DNA of 64,000 nucleotides from Oceanobacillus bengalensis (GTDB taxonomy: Bacteria; Bacillota; Bacilli; Bacillales; Amphibacillaceae), in contig NZ_RBZO01000015.1 of the NCBI RefSeq assembly GCF_003628445.1, positions 1 through 64,000 on the forward strand, given 5' to 3'. A model generated the notes under the pieces. The model did no database searches. It was not told the origin of the DNA and saw only the letters and a program-made list of their open reading frames with translations. The translations under genes and the position numbers were made by a program. Positions 1-8,811 of the stretch are shown piece by piece. Within the stretch, counting starts at the first letter, position 1; the number at the start of each line of letters is the position of its first letter.

Positions 1-222
1 ACTTTCCATCATGCGATAAAAAGTATTATCAGGTATTAGCTCACGTTTCCGCGAGTTATCCCAGTCTTATAGGTAGGTTGCCCACGTGTTACTCACCCGT
101 CCGCCGCTCGTTCCACAAGCGCACATCCCGAAGGATGTTTGCTTGCTTCCCGCGCTCGACTTGCATGTATTAGGCACGCCGCCAGCGTTCGTCCTGAGCC
201 AAGATCAAACTCTCCAAAAAAG
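1..222 (-). rRNA. rrs: 16S ribosomal RNA, 5' end only
   Basis: The reverse strand reads the conserved start of 16S rRNA (GAGAGTTTGATCTTGGCTCA, then GGACGAACG) followed by helices typical of Bacillaceae. Only about the first 220 nucleotides are inside the window; the gene runs off the left edge. The 5' end is set from the usual distance to the GAGAGTTTGAT box and could be off by a few bases. Transcription comes from the promoters at 390-505. Confidence 0.97.
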
Positions 223-338
223 TTTGTATCTGATTAACACCAATTAATCAGACGAGTCTTAGCTTTTAGAAGTGTTACCTTCTATAGAAAGAAACTAGCG
301 TTTCTTTTGTATAATAAATCATACTGGTTGTTTTGTTC

Positions 339-354
339 AGTTTTCAAAGAGCAA
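339..354 (-). promoter_or_regulatory. rRNA leader boxA-type antitermination site
   Basis: On the minus strand the leader reads TTGCTCTTTGAAAACT, closely matching the boxA of Bacillus rRNA leaders (TGTTCTTTGAAAACT). It lies between promoter P2 and the 16S 5' end, the normal position for NusB/NusE loading. Confidence 0.75.
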
Positions 355-389
355 TTTCGTTAGCTGCGTTCTCAGCAGCAACTTTATTA

Positions 390-418
390 ATATAACATAC
401 CACCAACTTCTGTGTCAA
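390..418 (-). promoter_or_regulatory. rRNA promoter P2
   Basis: Minus-strand TTGACA at 413-418 and TTATAT at 390-395 are separated by 17 bp. It is the downstream member of a tandem pair, as in Bacillus rrn operons. Transcription would start near 383 and read the boxA leader. Confidence 0.75.
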
Positions 419-476
419 CAGTTTTTTTAATTTATTTTTAAACTGTTTTTAAGAAGTATTTTTGTGGCGGAATTAC

Positions 477-505
477 ATTGTATAATTTCTAAAAGGAAAA
501 GTCAA
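477..505 (-). promoter_or_regulatory. rRNA promoter P1
   Basis: Minus-strand TTGACT at 500-505 and TACAAT at 477-482 are separated by 17 bp. It lies 87 bp upstream of P2, a spacing like that of tandem rrn P1/P2 promoters. Between this promoter and the stop of the response regulator at 706 I see nothing else. Confidence 0.7.
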
Positions 506-705
506 CAAGTTTTTTATTGTATTATAAAATAGGCGTTTCTTAATTAAAATGTACTGTTAGAAAACCACTTATAGCAATTCTACAAGAAAGATCACAGAAG
601 GTTACTAACGAAAAGCAAGCTTTACTGAAACAAAGATGATGCAACCTGGACTAAGCAAAAAATTGTTCAACATTACGCATTTCTTTTACAGGACCATCAT
701 TTTTA

Positions 706-1347
706 CTAATTAATCAGCCCTTGTTGAAAAGCATAGTTTGTCAGCTGCACTCGATTATCTAAATGAAGTTTACTTAATATATTTTTCAGGTGGCTTTTAA
801 CCGTATGTTCTGAAATAAAAAGGGTCTCTGAAATTTCCCTATTGGATAATCCTTTAGCTACCAATTGCAATACTTCTAATTCCCTAGAAGATAAAGGTGT
901 ATTCTCTTTCGTTACTGCTTTACTTTGCGGAAATTCCTTTAAAATTTGAAAGGCAATCTCTTTAGACATCGGGACTTCATCTGAAGCAAAGGCTCTTAAA
1001 TGGTCAACCCATGCGTCTGATTGAATATTTTTTAATAAATAGCCTTGAGCCCCTTTCTTTAATGCATCGAACAAATCAGTGATATCATCTGATACGGTGA
1101 TCATCACAATCTTTACGTAAGGGAATATCAGTTTGATTCTTTTTGTAGCTTCTAGTCCGTCCATTACTGGCATTTGAATATCCATTAGAATAATGTCAGG
1201 CATTAATTCTTCCGTAAGATTTATCGCTTCTTGCCCATTCCTTCCTTCTCCTAAGATAACAAAGTCTTCATGTTCTTCTAAAATTTCCCGTATTGCTTCC
1301 CTTGCATGCGCGTGATCATCAACGATTAGTATTCGAAAGGGTTGCAT
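706..1347 (-). CDS. NarL/LuxR-family response regulator
   Basis: The protein has 213 residues. It has an N-terminal receiver domain with the acidic pair D10-D11, the phosphoacceptor D56 in DIILMD and the conserved lysine in LLKN. A C-terminal LuxR-type helix-turn-helix begins at LSSRELEVLQL. Its ATG directly follows the stop of the upstream kinase gene, and a GGAGGG ribosome site lies inside that gene's end, so the two are co-translated. The pair is divergent from copC-copD, which suggests (inference) that it controls those genes. The metal or stress signal is not visible in the sequence. Confidence 0.9.
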   Translation of the reverse strand: MQPFRILIVDDHAHAREAIREILEEHEDFVILGEGRNGQEAINLTEELMPDIILMDIQMPVMDGLEATKRIKLIFPYVKIVMITVSDDITDLFDALKKGAQGYLLKNIQSDAWVDHLRAFASDEVPMSKEIAFQILKEFPQSKAVTKENTPLSSRELEVLQLVAKGLSNREISETLFISEHTVKSHLKNILSKLHLDNRVQLTNYAFQQGLIN

Positions 1348-2175
1348 CTACTTGCCCTCCTTTATTATTTCAATAATGGTTTCATTATCTACTTGCTTCA
1401 TAGAAAATTCCCATTCCATATCTCTGGCCCTGTCTTTAATAATTTGAAGTCCATAGCCTTTACTAGATTGGATTGCTTCATTTGTGAATCCAATTCCTTG
1501 ATCCTTAATTTGGCATAACCACCCATTATCTATTTCCCTAGCATGAATCCATACTTCATTTGTCTTTGCATGCTTAATAACATTCATAACGGCTTCTTTT
1601 ATACAGGCAAATAGCTCTACTTTCTCTTTTGGTAATAACGTACTTTCTTTTATTTTCCAGTCTAATTGAACATCTATTAAATGATGATTCTTCAGTTCTG
1701 CTACAAACTGATAAATCGTTTCTGTCCAGCTAAATGCATCTTCATTGGGTAAGTATTTCAAGTTTGTAATCGCTTGACGAGTATCTTCGTGAACGTGCTG
1801 TAACGTTTGCCTCATTTTTTGAAAATCTGCATCATGTTCCAGATGATTCTTTCTCCCGAATTTATTCATTTTTACAGATAATAGAAATATAGATTGGGCA
1901 ATTCCGTCATGGAGTTCCCTTGCTAGCTTTTCTCTTTCAATAAGTGCAGCTTTCTTAGCCTTTGCCAACCTTAGCTCTTCTTGCATCCTTTCTAATATAG
2001 AAAACAAATGCCGTAAAAAGATGAGTGTAACGATAAAGACTAATATAGGAGAAAGAAAGTTCCCCATCTCCATTGAAATGTACGAAAGGAGAAATTCATG
2101 GCGAATATATTCCCATATGGCGATTGTAAGGGTTGGAATAAATAAAATAAGCCATTTAATTTGTTTATATTTCAA
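1348..2175 (-). CDS. Sensor histidine kinase, HisKA_3 (NarX/DesK type)
   Basis: The protein has 275 residues. Two membrane segments lie in the first 60 residues with almost no extracellular loop, so it probably senses within or near the membrane. The dimerisation helix carries the phosphoacceptor H89 in RELHDGIAQ, typical of HisKA_3. The HATPase_c domain follows, with an N-box near AVMNVIKHA and a G-box DQGIGF. The start codon is TTG, preceded by GGTGAAG. It forms a two-gene operon with the response regulator, with no gap between them. It starts 184 bp from divergent copC, so the intergenic region is the probable control site. Confidence 0.88.
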   Translation of the reverse strand: MKYKQIKWLILFIPTLTIAIWEYIRHEFLLSYISMEMGNFLSPILVFIVTLIFLRHLFSILERMQEELRLAKAKKAALIEREKLARELHDGIAQSIFLLSVKMNKFGRKNHLEHDADFQKMRQTLQHVHEDTRQAITNLKYLPNEDAFSWTETIYQFVAELKNHHLIDVQLDWKIKESTLLPKEKVELFACIKEAVMNVIKHAKTNEVWIHAREIDNGWLCQIKDQGIGFTNEAIQSSKGYGLQIIKDRARDMEWEFSMKQVDNETIIEIIKEGK

Positions 2176-2359
2176 GTCTTCACCACTTTTCCGAATATGA
2201 AATGTGTCTATATTTTATCATTAACTCAAACCTTTTCAGTAAATTTGTTTAAAAATCACTCTTTAGAGGTATTATGGAATATTTACTATAGAATTATAAT
2301 GTTTTTACGATAACCATATTTAGGATACGGTTGCCGAGACATGTAAGGGAGGAATTATT

Positions 2360-2953
2360 TTGAAACATATATTTATCGTAGCAATAACAGCCATACTAGT
2401 AACAGGTTTTTCTACTAGTGCATTTGCCCACTCACATTTTCATGGATCAAGTCCAGCAGACGGTGACGTTGTAACGGATCCACCCCATGAAATTATTCTT
2501 GAATTTAATGGTCAAATCGAACAAGGTAGCTTTATAGATGTAACGACGACAGAGGGAGAAGCTGTTGAAATACAAGATATCATTATTGGTGAGGGTACAT
2601 TAACAGGTACTTTCGCTGAGCCGCCAGTAAATGATGAATATCACGTAACTTGGAGTATTATTAGTGCAGATGGTCATCCATTAGAAGGAGAGTTCTCATT
2701 TACGGTCGACGCCGAAGTTCCTGAGTCTGTGGAAGAGGGAGAATCAGCTAAAACAGAAACTATCGAAGAGGAAGATACGGAAGAACCATCAGTAATAGAA
2801 ACTGTTGAGAATGAAGAATCAATGGAATCTGCTGAGCAACCGACTGAAGATGCTGAAGAGGAAGGATCATCTTCTGTACTTGTCATTGTAATTGTTGCTT
2901 TAGTTGCCATTGTAGTCGTTGGTATCTTCTTACTTTCTAAAAGAAGGAAATAA
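2360..2953 (+). CDS. copC: CopC-domain copper-binding protein, membrane anchored
   Basis: The protein has 197 residues. A signal peptide ends at about residue 23 (SAFA), so the mature protein begins with His (HSHFHGSSPADG), as in CopC proteins where the N-terminal His binds copper. The CopC beta-sandwich spans about residues 24-117. An acidic Glu/Thr-rich linker (about 118-170), one transmembrane helix and a KRRK tail follow, so it is anchored outside the cell. It starts at TTG with a strong AGGGAGGAA site. copD follows 3 bp after its stop. In B. subtilis the same functions are fused in YcnJ; here they are two genes. Confidence 0.85.
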   Translation: MKHIFIVAITAILVTGFSTSAFAHSHFHGSSPADGDVVTDPPHEIILEFNGQIEQGSFIDVTTTEGEAVEIQDIIIGEGTLTGTFAEPPVNDEYHVTWSIISADGHPLEGEFSFTVDAEVPESVEEGESAKTETIEEEDTEEPSVIETVENEESMESAEQPTEDAEEEGSSSVLVIVIVALVAIVVVGIFLLSKRRK

Positions 2954-2956
2954 TTA

Positions 2957-4048
2957 ATGGACATATTAGTGATTATTAGCCAGGCGCTTTTATACGTATG
3001 CTTTTCAATTTTAGCAGGGAGTTTTCTCCTTCTACTCATCCCAAGCAACTATCGACCCGATGTAAAAATCCCAAAGTATCTCTTACTTATTAGTACTATT
3101 CTGCTACCAATTTTTGCTTTCGCTCCTGTTCTCGATATAACATTATTTATTACTCCACGCCTAGGTTTATTCGAATCATTAACAATTGTTTTAACCACCT
3201 ATACAGTCGGTAATGCATGGTGCTTCACCCTTATCTGTTCTGTTCTGTTAATATTCGTAATTGCCTTGACGAGGTCTAATGAACAGCGTATGTCAGCTTT
3301 TATAGGGATCGTACTAACATTTGGGTTAATTTTAACCGTTGCTTGGTCAAGCCATGCCGGCGCTATGATTCCACTTAAAGGAATAATAAACCACTTTATC
3401 CATTTAACAGCGATCAGCATTTGGGTTGGTGTTGTACTTGTTGTTGGTTGGTGTGCGATCAATCATAATAATTGGCTTCCATTTTTAAGCTGGTTTTCAA
3501 AAGTTGCTATTGGATGTTTAACTGCTACAGCCATTAGTGGTGTGCTATTAACGAATGTATTGGTGGATGGGTATATCGATTCTTGGACGGTTTCGTATGG
3601 ACAAGGTTTATTAGTCAAACACTTATTCCTAATACCACTTATTTTTTATGCTCTATTTAATGGTTTAATCGTGAAATATCTTATATCAAGAGATGATACA
3701 TTCAATCCAATTCCTTGGATTCGTCTAGAAGGCTTCATTCTATTTACCATTTTTACGATTACAGCTATTTTCACACAACAATCGCCACCTCATGGCAGTA
3801 ATGTAACGAATGATGCAGTTTCACCTTTATTCCGTCTATTTCACGATGGCATCATCGATTCTGGTAGTACACTTGACTTTGTTGTGAACATAAACATCGT
3901 ATTTTTCTTTTTCCTATTCCTACTATTACTAGGATTGATTATATTATCGATTTATAAAAAAGCATCGATTATTATCCCTTTTTTATTGAGTTGCTTCATG
4001 GTCGTAAGTATATACGTCATGTTAATGATATCTGTGGTGATTCGTTAA
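2957..4048 (+). CDS. copD: CopD-family copper resistance/uptake membrane protein
   Basis: The protein has 363 residues with about eight or nine predicted membrane helices. Conserved histidines lie in SSHAGAM and NHFIHLTAISIWVG, the core signature of the CopD domain. It sits directly behind copC and ends at a strong terminator. CopC/CopD pairs move or bind copper across the cytoplasmic membrane. Whether this pair imports copper or protects against it cannot be decided from sequence. Confidence 0.85.
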   Translation: MDILVIISQALLYVCFSILAGSFLLLLIPSNYRPDVKIPKYLLLISTILLPIFAFAPVLDITLFITPRLGLFESLTIVLTTYTVGNAWCFTLICSVLLIFVIALTRSNEQRMSAFIGIVLTFGLILTVAWSSHAGAMIPLKGIINHFIHLTAISIWVGVVLVVGWCAINHNNWLPFLSWFSKVAIGCLTATAISGVLLTNVLVDGYIDSWTVSYGQGLLVKHLFLIPLIFYALFNGLIVKYLISRDDTFNPIPWIRLEGFILFTIFTITAIFTQQSPPHGSNVTNDAVSPLFRLFHDGIIDSGSTLDFVVNINIVFFFFLFLLLLGLIILSIYKKASIIIPFLLSCFMVVSIYVMLMISVVIR

Positions 4049-4090
4049 GATTTTGTTGAACTGGGTTAAAACGACGTGTAGAAGATTATA

Positions 4091-4137
4091 AGCCTAATTC
4101 CTTTACTATAGATATAGTAAGGAATTAGGCTTTTTTA
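4091..4137 (+). terminator. Rho-independent terminator after copCD
   Basis: A near-perfect inverted repeat (AAGCCTAATTCC with GGAATTAGGCTT, extended by ACTATA/TATAGT) is followed by TTTTTT. It closes the copC-copD operon. Confidence 0.9.
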
Positions 4138-4254
4138 TGTGATTTACTTTGTAGGTGGAGTAGTTGAAACATCTCCTCAGTTGCGCAAAAAGTGAATCAC
4201 ACCCTTGTGCACAAAACCTCATCCTATAAAATCCCATAATTAATAATTCAAACT

Positions 4255-4299
4255 TTGTTCAATGTTTCACAATAAATTATTCGAAGTACATGATATAAT
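4255..4299 (+). promoter_or_regulatory. Rex-like operator and -10 box upstream of adh
   Basis: Positions 4255-4272 read TTGTTCAATGTTTCACAA. This differs at three positions from the Rex palindrome TTGTGAANNNNTTCACAA. A TATAAT box follows at 4294-4299; no good -35 is visible and the palindrome occupies that zone. Rex, the NADH/NAD+ sensor, commonly represses fermentative alcohol dehydrogenases in Firmicutes. The remainder of 4138-4388 shows nothing else I recognise. Confidence 0.5.
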
Positions 4300-4388
4300 G
4301 TAATAGTAATTCAAACTATCTATAACATAAGCGTTTAAATATGTGAATTACTTCACTAATATAAACACGCTAAAAGGAGAGATAACTT

Positions 4389-5423
4389 ATGAAAGCAGTA
4401 GTAGTTAATCCAAAAGGTAAAGCTAACATAGAGGTTATTGAAAAGGAATTACGACCATTAAAATCAGGTGAAGCATTAGTAGATGTAGAATATTGTGGCG
4501 TATGCCATACGGATCTACACGTAGCTGCAGGTGACTTTGGTAAAGTTGACGGTCGTATCCTTGGTCATGAAGGTATTGGTGTTGTTTCTAAAGTAGCAGC
4601 TGACGTTACTAACTTAAAAATAGGTGATAGAGTTAGTATTGCATGGATGTTCCAAGCCTGCGGTAGATGCGAGTATTGCACTACAGGCAGAGAAACATTT
4701 TGCCGTAACGTTAAGAATGCTGGTTATAGTGTTGATGGGGGAATGGCTGAACAATGCATCGTAACTGCCGATTACGCAGTTAAAGTACCTGATGGACTAG
4801 ATCCAGCACAAGCCAGTAGTATCACATGTGCTGGGGTTACTACTTATAAAGCAATCAAAGTTTCCGATGTTAAGGCTGGTCAATGGATTGTAATCTATGG
4901 TTGTGGTGGATTAGGAAACCTTGCTATCCAATATGCTAAACATGTTTTTAATGCGAAAGTTATCGCAGTAGATATTAATGATGATAAATTATCACTAGCC
5001 AAAGAAATAGGTGCAGATATGACAATCAACCCGATTACACAAGGGGATGCTGATGAGATTATTCAAGAGCAGGTCGGCGGGGCATATGCCGCAGTCGTAA
5101 CAGCAGTTTCTAAAACAGCATTTAATTCAGCGGTTGATGCAGTGCGCGCTTGTGGTAAGGTAGTTGCAGTTGGTTTACCATCAGAAACAATGGATTTAAA
5201 TATTCCAAGACTAGTACTTGATGGTATTGAAGTCGTTGGATCATTAGTTGGTACACGTAAAGACTTAGAGGAAGCATTCCATTTTGGTGCAGAAGGAAAG
5301 GTAGTGCCAGTTGTGCAAACTCGCTGCTTGCATGACGTACAAGATATATTCGAAGAGATGGAACAAGGAAAGATTCAAGGTCGTATGGTAATTGATTTTA
5401 AACAGCACAAGTGTAATCACTAG
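4389..5423 (+). CDS. adhP: Zinc-dependent alcohol dehydrogenase (AdhP type)
   Basis: The protein has 344 residues and belongs to the medium-chain dehydrogenase family, oxidising primary alcohols or reducing aldehydes with NAD(H). The catalytic zinc ligands lie in CGVCHTDLH and GHEGIG. The structural zinc lobe is CGRCEYC...C near residues 93-108. The Rossmann motif is GCGGLGNLA near residue 170. The start has a good AAAGGAGAG site. It is monocistronic, with a Rex-like operator upstream, consistent with induction under low oxygen. Confidence 0.93.
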   Translation: MKAVVVNPKGKANIEVIEKELRPLKSGEALVDVEYCGVCHTDLHVAAGDFGKVDGRILGHEGIGVVSKVAADVTNLKIGDRVSIAWMFQACGRCEYCTTGRETFCRNVKNAGYSVDGGMAEQCIVTADYAVKVPDGLDPAQASSITCAGVTTYKAIKVSDVKAGQWIVIYGCGGLGNLAIQYAKHVFNAKVIAVDINDDKLSLAKEIGADMTINPITQGDADEIIQEQVGGAYAAVVTAVSKTAFNSAVDAVRACGKVVAVGLPSETMDLNIPRLVLDGIEVVGSLVGTRKDLEEAFHFGAEGKVVPVVQTRCLHDVQDIFEEMEQGKIQGRMVIDFKQHKCNH

Positions 5424-5449
5424 AATTCGCACGTACTGGTAGTTTGATG

Positions 5450-5514
5450 GTACACCGAAAACTTCCTTTTTGAGAGGACCTCTCCCTACACTGGAAGCGG
5501 TCCTTTTGGTGTAC
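5450..5514. terminator. Imperfect inverted repeat between convergent adh and PfpI genes
   Basis: GTACACC at 5450-5456 pairs with GGTGTAC at 5508-5514, and AGGACC pairs with GGTCCT inside it. It lies between two convergent genes and probably serves as a bidirectional terminator. The stem is interrupted, so confidence is moderate. Confidence 0.45.
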
Positions 5515-5530
5515 TACTCGTATTTATTCG

Positions 5531-6037
5531 TTATAATTTATTTAAAATTTCTCTAATAAATGCTGGCTCGTCCTTCGGTGTACGGGAAGTGATGATGTTT
5601 CCGTCTACAACAACTTCTTCGTCAGAAAAGGTAGCTCCAGCATTTTTCACATCATCACGTATACCAATAAAGGATGTTGAATTTTTCCCTTTCAGGATAC
5701 CCGCACTAATCATTACTTGAGGACCATGACAAATCCCTGCAATAACCTTGCCTTTTTCATTTGCTTGTTTAACGAAATCGATTACCTCATCATTTACACG
5801 CAGTGCCTCTGGAGCAGACCCACCAGGAATAATAACTGCATTGTATTCTGAAACACTAACCTCATTTATGGAAATATCAGAAACATAAGATACCGTTCCC
5901 TTTTTCCCTTTCAGCTCTACTCCTTTTTCTAACCCAACAATAACCGTGTTGTGACCAGCTTCATTCATCGCCTCATAAGGATTCTTCATTTCAGAGTCTT
6001 CATAACCATCAGCAAGTAAAAAGCATACATTTGCCAT
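5531..6037 (-). CDS. DJ-1/PfpI-family protein (general stress protein 18 type)
   Basis: The protein has 168 residues and one DJ-1/PfpI domain. The nucleophile elbow is AGICHGPQ with C103-H104, and E13 near the N-terminus is the usual acidic partner. PGGSAP is also conserved. Homologues such as B. subtilis YraA are described as cysteine proteases or glyoxalase/deglycase-like repair enzymes; the exact activity is not settled. The start has AAAGGAGTGG eight bases upstream. It is a single gene. Confidence 0.88.
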   Translation of the reverse strand: MANVCFLLADGYEDSEMKNPYEAMNEAGHNTVIVGLEKGVELKGKKGTVSYVSDISINEVSVSEYNAVIIPGGSAPEALRVNDEVIDFVKQANEKGKVIAGICHGPQVMISAGILKGKNSTSFIGIRDDVKNAGATFSDEEVVVDGNIITSRTPKDEPAFIREILNKL

Positions 6038-6177
6038 CTACATTTCCACTCCTTTAACACTTGATTTAACTTAAAGTTTAAAATATTTAACAGAACATTT
6101 CAATTAAATCGATATATTGTTCAGCGTTTGCTTAGATGGGAGATACTTACTAAAAATGGATACAAGACTCTATTTCT

Positions 6178-6333
6178 TTACTTGATAACACTTGTCAAAA
6201 ACGATTGTGCCGATCTTGGCAATAATCGAAAGAATAACCCTCTATATTTAATATCAGCAAGACCTGCAATGAAAAGAATCATAGCGATGAATAGTAAAGT
6301 AGGCCTCTTCACCTTTATAGATATTTTGTTCAT
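6178..6333 (-). CDS. Small single-span membrane protein, unknown
   Basis: A 51-codon minus-strand frame starts at ATG with a very strong GGAGGAGATC site upstream. The product has a positively charged N-terminus, one hydrophobic helix (about residues 11-24, TLLFIAMILFIAGL) and a basic tail. I do not recognise a family. It may be an intact small membrane protein or the head of a truncated gene. The opposite-strand frame here has no ribosome site and is less credible. Confidence 0.45.
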   Translation of the reverse strand: MNKISIKVKRPTLLFIAMILFIAGLADIKYRGLFFRLLPRSAQSFLTSVIK

Positions 6334-6453
6334 ATGATCTCCTCCAGTTTCTAAGTGCTCTTCATTCCCTTTCTTTTATCTTACATCTAGTTTTATGTTT
6401 CTGTCTAATTGATGTAATAAATGTTGAATTTATTTAAACTTGAATTTAAAAGA

Positions 6454-6738
6454 CTAGTAACTATCGCTAGTATGTGTAAAGAACAATCTCACTTCCACTA
6501 CATATATGTCACGTATTAGTTGTTCTAACATTGAAGGAAATTGAACAAACGCACTTTCGATATGCAATCTTTCTGCATTCTTATGAACATCTTTCCTAAT
6601 CGGACCGAAGTTTATCACAGGTGCCTATAGCTGTGCCATATCAGAAAATGGAATTTCGTACGAATCTACCCATTGGTGTATTATATTCTTGGGAGCTAAT
6701 GGAGAATAGTAGGGATTATATTTTCTATCCGGAGACCA
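6454..6738 (-). pseudogene. Decayed C-terminal fragment resembling RocB / M20 peptidase
   Basis: One minus-strand frame reads WSPDRKYNPYYSPLAP ... VINFGPIRKDVHKNAERLH and continues to about RDIYVVEV. A TAG interrupts it after DMAQL. The NFGPIRKDVHKNAERLH part resembles the N-GPxGKDxHKxxERL block near the end of RocB-like M20 metallo-hydrolases. The N-terminal bulk is missing. The fragment begins only 57 bp beyond the rlmH-type attachment repeat, so it is probably what lay downstream of rlmH before or after an earlier rearrangement. The family assignment is from memory of the motif and is tentative. Confidence 0.45.
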
Positions 6739-6794
6739 TAACATCTCCTTTGTTAAGTCTTTATAAAGGTATGTTTATAAGATTTAACAAGGAA

Positions 6795-6816
6795 CTTATT
6801 TGTGATACGGTTCACC
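6795..6816 (+). repeat. attL: duplicated rlmH 3' end
   Basis: The sequence CTTATTTGTGATACGGTTC and the following ACC match the rlmH end at 29991-30012 with two mismatches. In the minus direction it encodes GEPYHK and a stop, but no rlmH body follows. It marks the left boundary of the element. The two substitutions are synonymous with respect to RlmH (CAC/CAT, GGT/GGA). Confidence 0.8.
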
Positions 6817-6859
6817 GTACCGGTTTGTAGGGTAAACTAATATTATTTCCTGAATTAAA

Positions 6860-6907
6860 AAGACGAGGTACAACCACTAAATTGTCTATAACGGTCTACC
6901 TCGTCTT
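6860..6907 (-). terminator. Terminator-like hairpin at the left end of the element
   Basis: AAGACGAGGTA at 6860-6870 pairs perfectly with TACCTCGTCTT at 6897-6907. On the minus strand the stem is followed by TTTTTAA. It closes the minus-strand defence genes just inside attL. The loop of 26 bases is long. Confidence 0.6.
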
Positions 6908-6918
6908 ATTATTGTTCT

Positions 6919-7020
6919 AATAATGTCCCCATTTTGTCCCTATTTTTGTCCCCATTATCGGATTAGTATTTAAATATTAATGAAATTAAATCCAATAATG
7001 TCCCATTTTGTCCCTATTTT
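6919..7020. repeat. Direct repeat of TGTCCC-rich unit after the AlbA_2 gene
   Basis: AATAATGTCCCCATTTTGTC (6919 on) and AATAATGTCCCATTTTGTCC (6994 on) are two copies of a unit ending in CCTATTTT. A third TTTTGTCCCC lies between them. The second copy touches the stop codon of the gene at 7019. The origin is unclear: slipped duplication of the gene end, or a site used by the element. Confidence 0.55.
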
Positions 7021-8710
7021 AGGGTGAATAAATATATTTTGTTCCCGCTCCTCTTCCTATAACTTTAACACCATCGGGTTCCAATTCCTGTATTAAACGT
7101 TGTACTTGTTTACGGTTCATCCCCGTTAACTGTCTTATTTCCTTGTTCGTTAAACTTCGGTCTGTTTTTAAAATAGATAGAATACGGATCTTAACTGCTT
7201 CTTTATCCAAACTTTGTTGCCGTTCATATTTCATTTCACCTTTTAACATTTCATAGGCATTACGTGAAAGAGTAAAGTATCTCCCTTTTCCACGACCAAT
7301 GGATTCTAGTAAGTTAAATTCATTATGCATCCTGCTAAGTAGTTCACGTGCCTGGTCAATACTTCTTTGTGAGACATCCGCAGCTATTGAAGTATCAATT
7401 TCTTCATGTCTTATTAAATATTGCAAAATAAGCAAGTAGTCAACATCAATATGATGATTTTCTTTTGTCATTTGATCAATTAAGCTTTTAAAGTTTTTAT
7501 TCAAAGGTGAAGAAATAAAGGTAAGCTCAATGTTACTGCCAACTTCCCTATAAATAGGTGGCTCTTTACCTTCAACTAGTAAAGACCGAAAGATTCTTGA
7601 TACACCTAAGTTTGAACGATTTACTAATTTTAATCTATCTAACAAATCCATTAAGTGATTATTCCTCGCTACCGGAGGATGATGGAGTATATTTTGAGGT
7701 GTAATACCACCAACAAATTCTCCTGGGTTAGTTAATATTAGCTTGTCCCTAAATTGCTTCAGCATAATTGTACCAATCATTCGATAATCTCGATGACCAA
7801 ATGCATTAAGTAACGACTCCCTTAGTGCTATTGTTGGATATGTGCTAAATTCCGGATGCACAAGTCCAGATTCAACAGTTACCATTGGATTATCAACAGC
7901 AATATATCGTTCCAATTCGTACAGGGCAACTGGTATAGCATGGGTTCCGTCATCCCTGTGAGAATAATCTGTATCACTAATCATCTTTCTATAAGACCAT
8001 CTATGCTGTGGTATAAACTTGGAAATAGCCTCAGGTTTCCCAATAAGCAACAGAGAACCTTTTGTAAGATAATTATCCTTTAAAGCTCCGATTGATCTTA
8101 ATAAATCCTCATCAGATAATGATAAAAGACCTCCATCAACCCTTTCTCTAGACATAATTTCACGTACTCTTTCCATTGCTGAATGTGAGAAAAGGCTTTT
8201 CCAATCTTCATGGATAATTTCAGCTGTATAATCCATTTGAGATGAAGTATCCATCATTTTACGCCTTAATGAACCTGTATATGGAATACAATCCTTGCCT
8301 TGTCTTATTGTCGCTGAGCCATCTGTTGTAGTGTAGGGTGGCATTCCTGGATACACATTCATTAACAGTAAGCGCTTGGATCCCTCTGGCACTTCCATAT
8401 CCTCAAATACTGGTGTTAGATGCGGGTCTGTCTTTTCATAAATCCTTTTTTGAAGTATCGTGGTATCCAAATCTTGCGGAACGCCTAATATTGAATTAGA
8501 TCTCCCTTTAACTTTATCCGCAACACCAAATACAACACTTCCTCCACCACCATTAGCCATACAAACAGCCATTTTCAGCATCAATTTAATGTTGTCATCA
8601 AAACTCCTTGTAATCCATTGCTTAAAATCTAATTGTTGTGATTCTAGGTCATCAGCAATATTTGTTTCTAACTTATCTAATAGACGATAAATTTCCTCTT
8701 TGGATATCAT
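7019..8710 (-). CDS. AlbA_2/Schlafen AAA_4-domain protein with winged-helix tail
   Basis: The protein is about 563 residues. The N-terminal AlbA_2 (AAA_4) domain shows the family block LDFKQW and CMANGGGGSVVFGV. A HATPase_c_4-like block (LRESLLNAFGHRDYR) lies in the middle, and the last 60 residues form a winged helix (SLTNKEIRQLTGMNRKQVQRL). Proteins of this kind are often labelled RecG-like but have no helicase motor. I chose the ATG at 8710, which has GGAAGGTG upstream; a TTG start at 8734 has no such site. It is the last gene of the defence island, 101 bp behind the reverse transcriptase. A defence role is inferred from location only. Confidence 0.75.
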   Translation of the reverse strand: MISKEEIYRLLDKLETNIADDLESQQLDFKQWITRSFDDNIKLMLKMAVCMANGGGGSVVFGVADKVKGRSNSILGVPQDLDTTILQKRIYEKTDPHLTPVFEDMEVPEGSKRLLLMNVYPGMPPYTTTDGSATIRQGKDCIPYTGSLRRKMMDTSSQMDYTAEIIHEDWKSLFSHSAMERVREIMSRERVDGGLLSLSDEDLLRSIGALKDNYLTKGSLLLIGKPEAISKFIPQHRWSYRKMISDTDYSHRDDGTHAIPVALYELERYIAVDNPMVTVESGLVHPEFSTYPTIALRESLLNAFGHRDYRMIGTIMLKQFRDKLILTNPGEFVGGITPQNILHHPPVARNNHLMDLLDRLKLVNRSNLGVSRIFRSLLVEGKEPPIYREVGSNIELTFISSPLNKNFKSLIDQMTKENHHIDVDYLLILQYLIRHEEIDTSIAADVSQRSIDQARELLSRMHNEFNLLESIGRGKGRYFTLSRNAYEMLKGEMKYERQQSLDKEAVKIRILSILKTDRSLTNKEIRQLTGMNRKQVQRLIQELEPDGVKVIGRGAGTKYIYSP

Positions 8711-8811
8711 GTGATGCACCTTCCCAACAAACAATTATTTTAAAAATGATAATTCCCTCAAACAAACCTTGTCTTCTACACTTATATACTACTCACCATA
8801 ACTTTATTTCC

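Noticed and set aside
2674-3048. 124-codon minus-strand frame opposite copC/copD
   Set aside because: It is the antisense of the acidic Glu/Thr-rich linker, giving a low-complexity Ser-rich product, and has no ribosome site; copC is clearly real.
6128-6337. 69-codon plus-strand frame
   Set aside because: Starts at TTG without a ribosome site; the opposite strand has a well-placed one for a membrane peptide.
6621-6830. 69-codon plus-strand frame crossing attL
   Set aside because: It is antisense to the RocB-like relic and runs across the element border, with no ribosome site.
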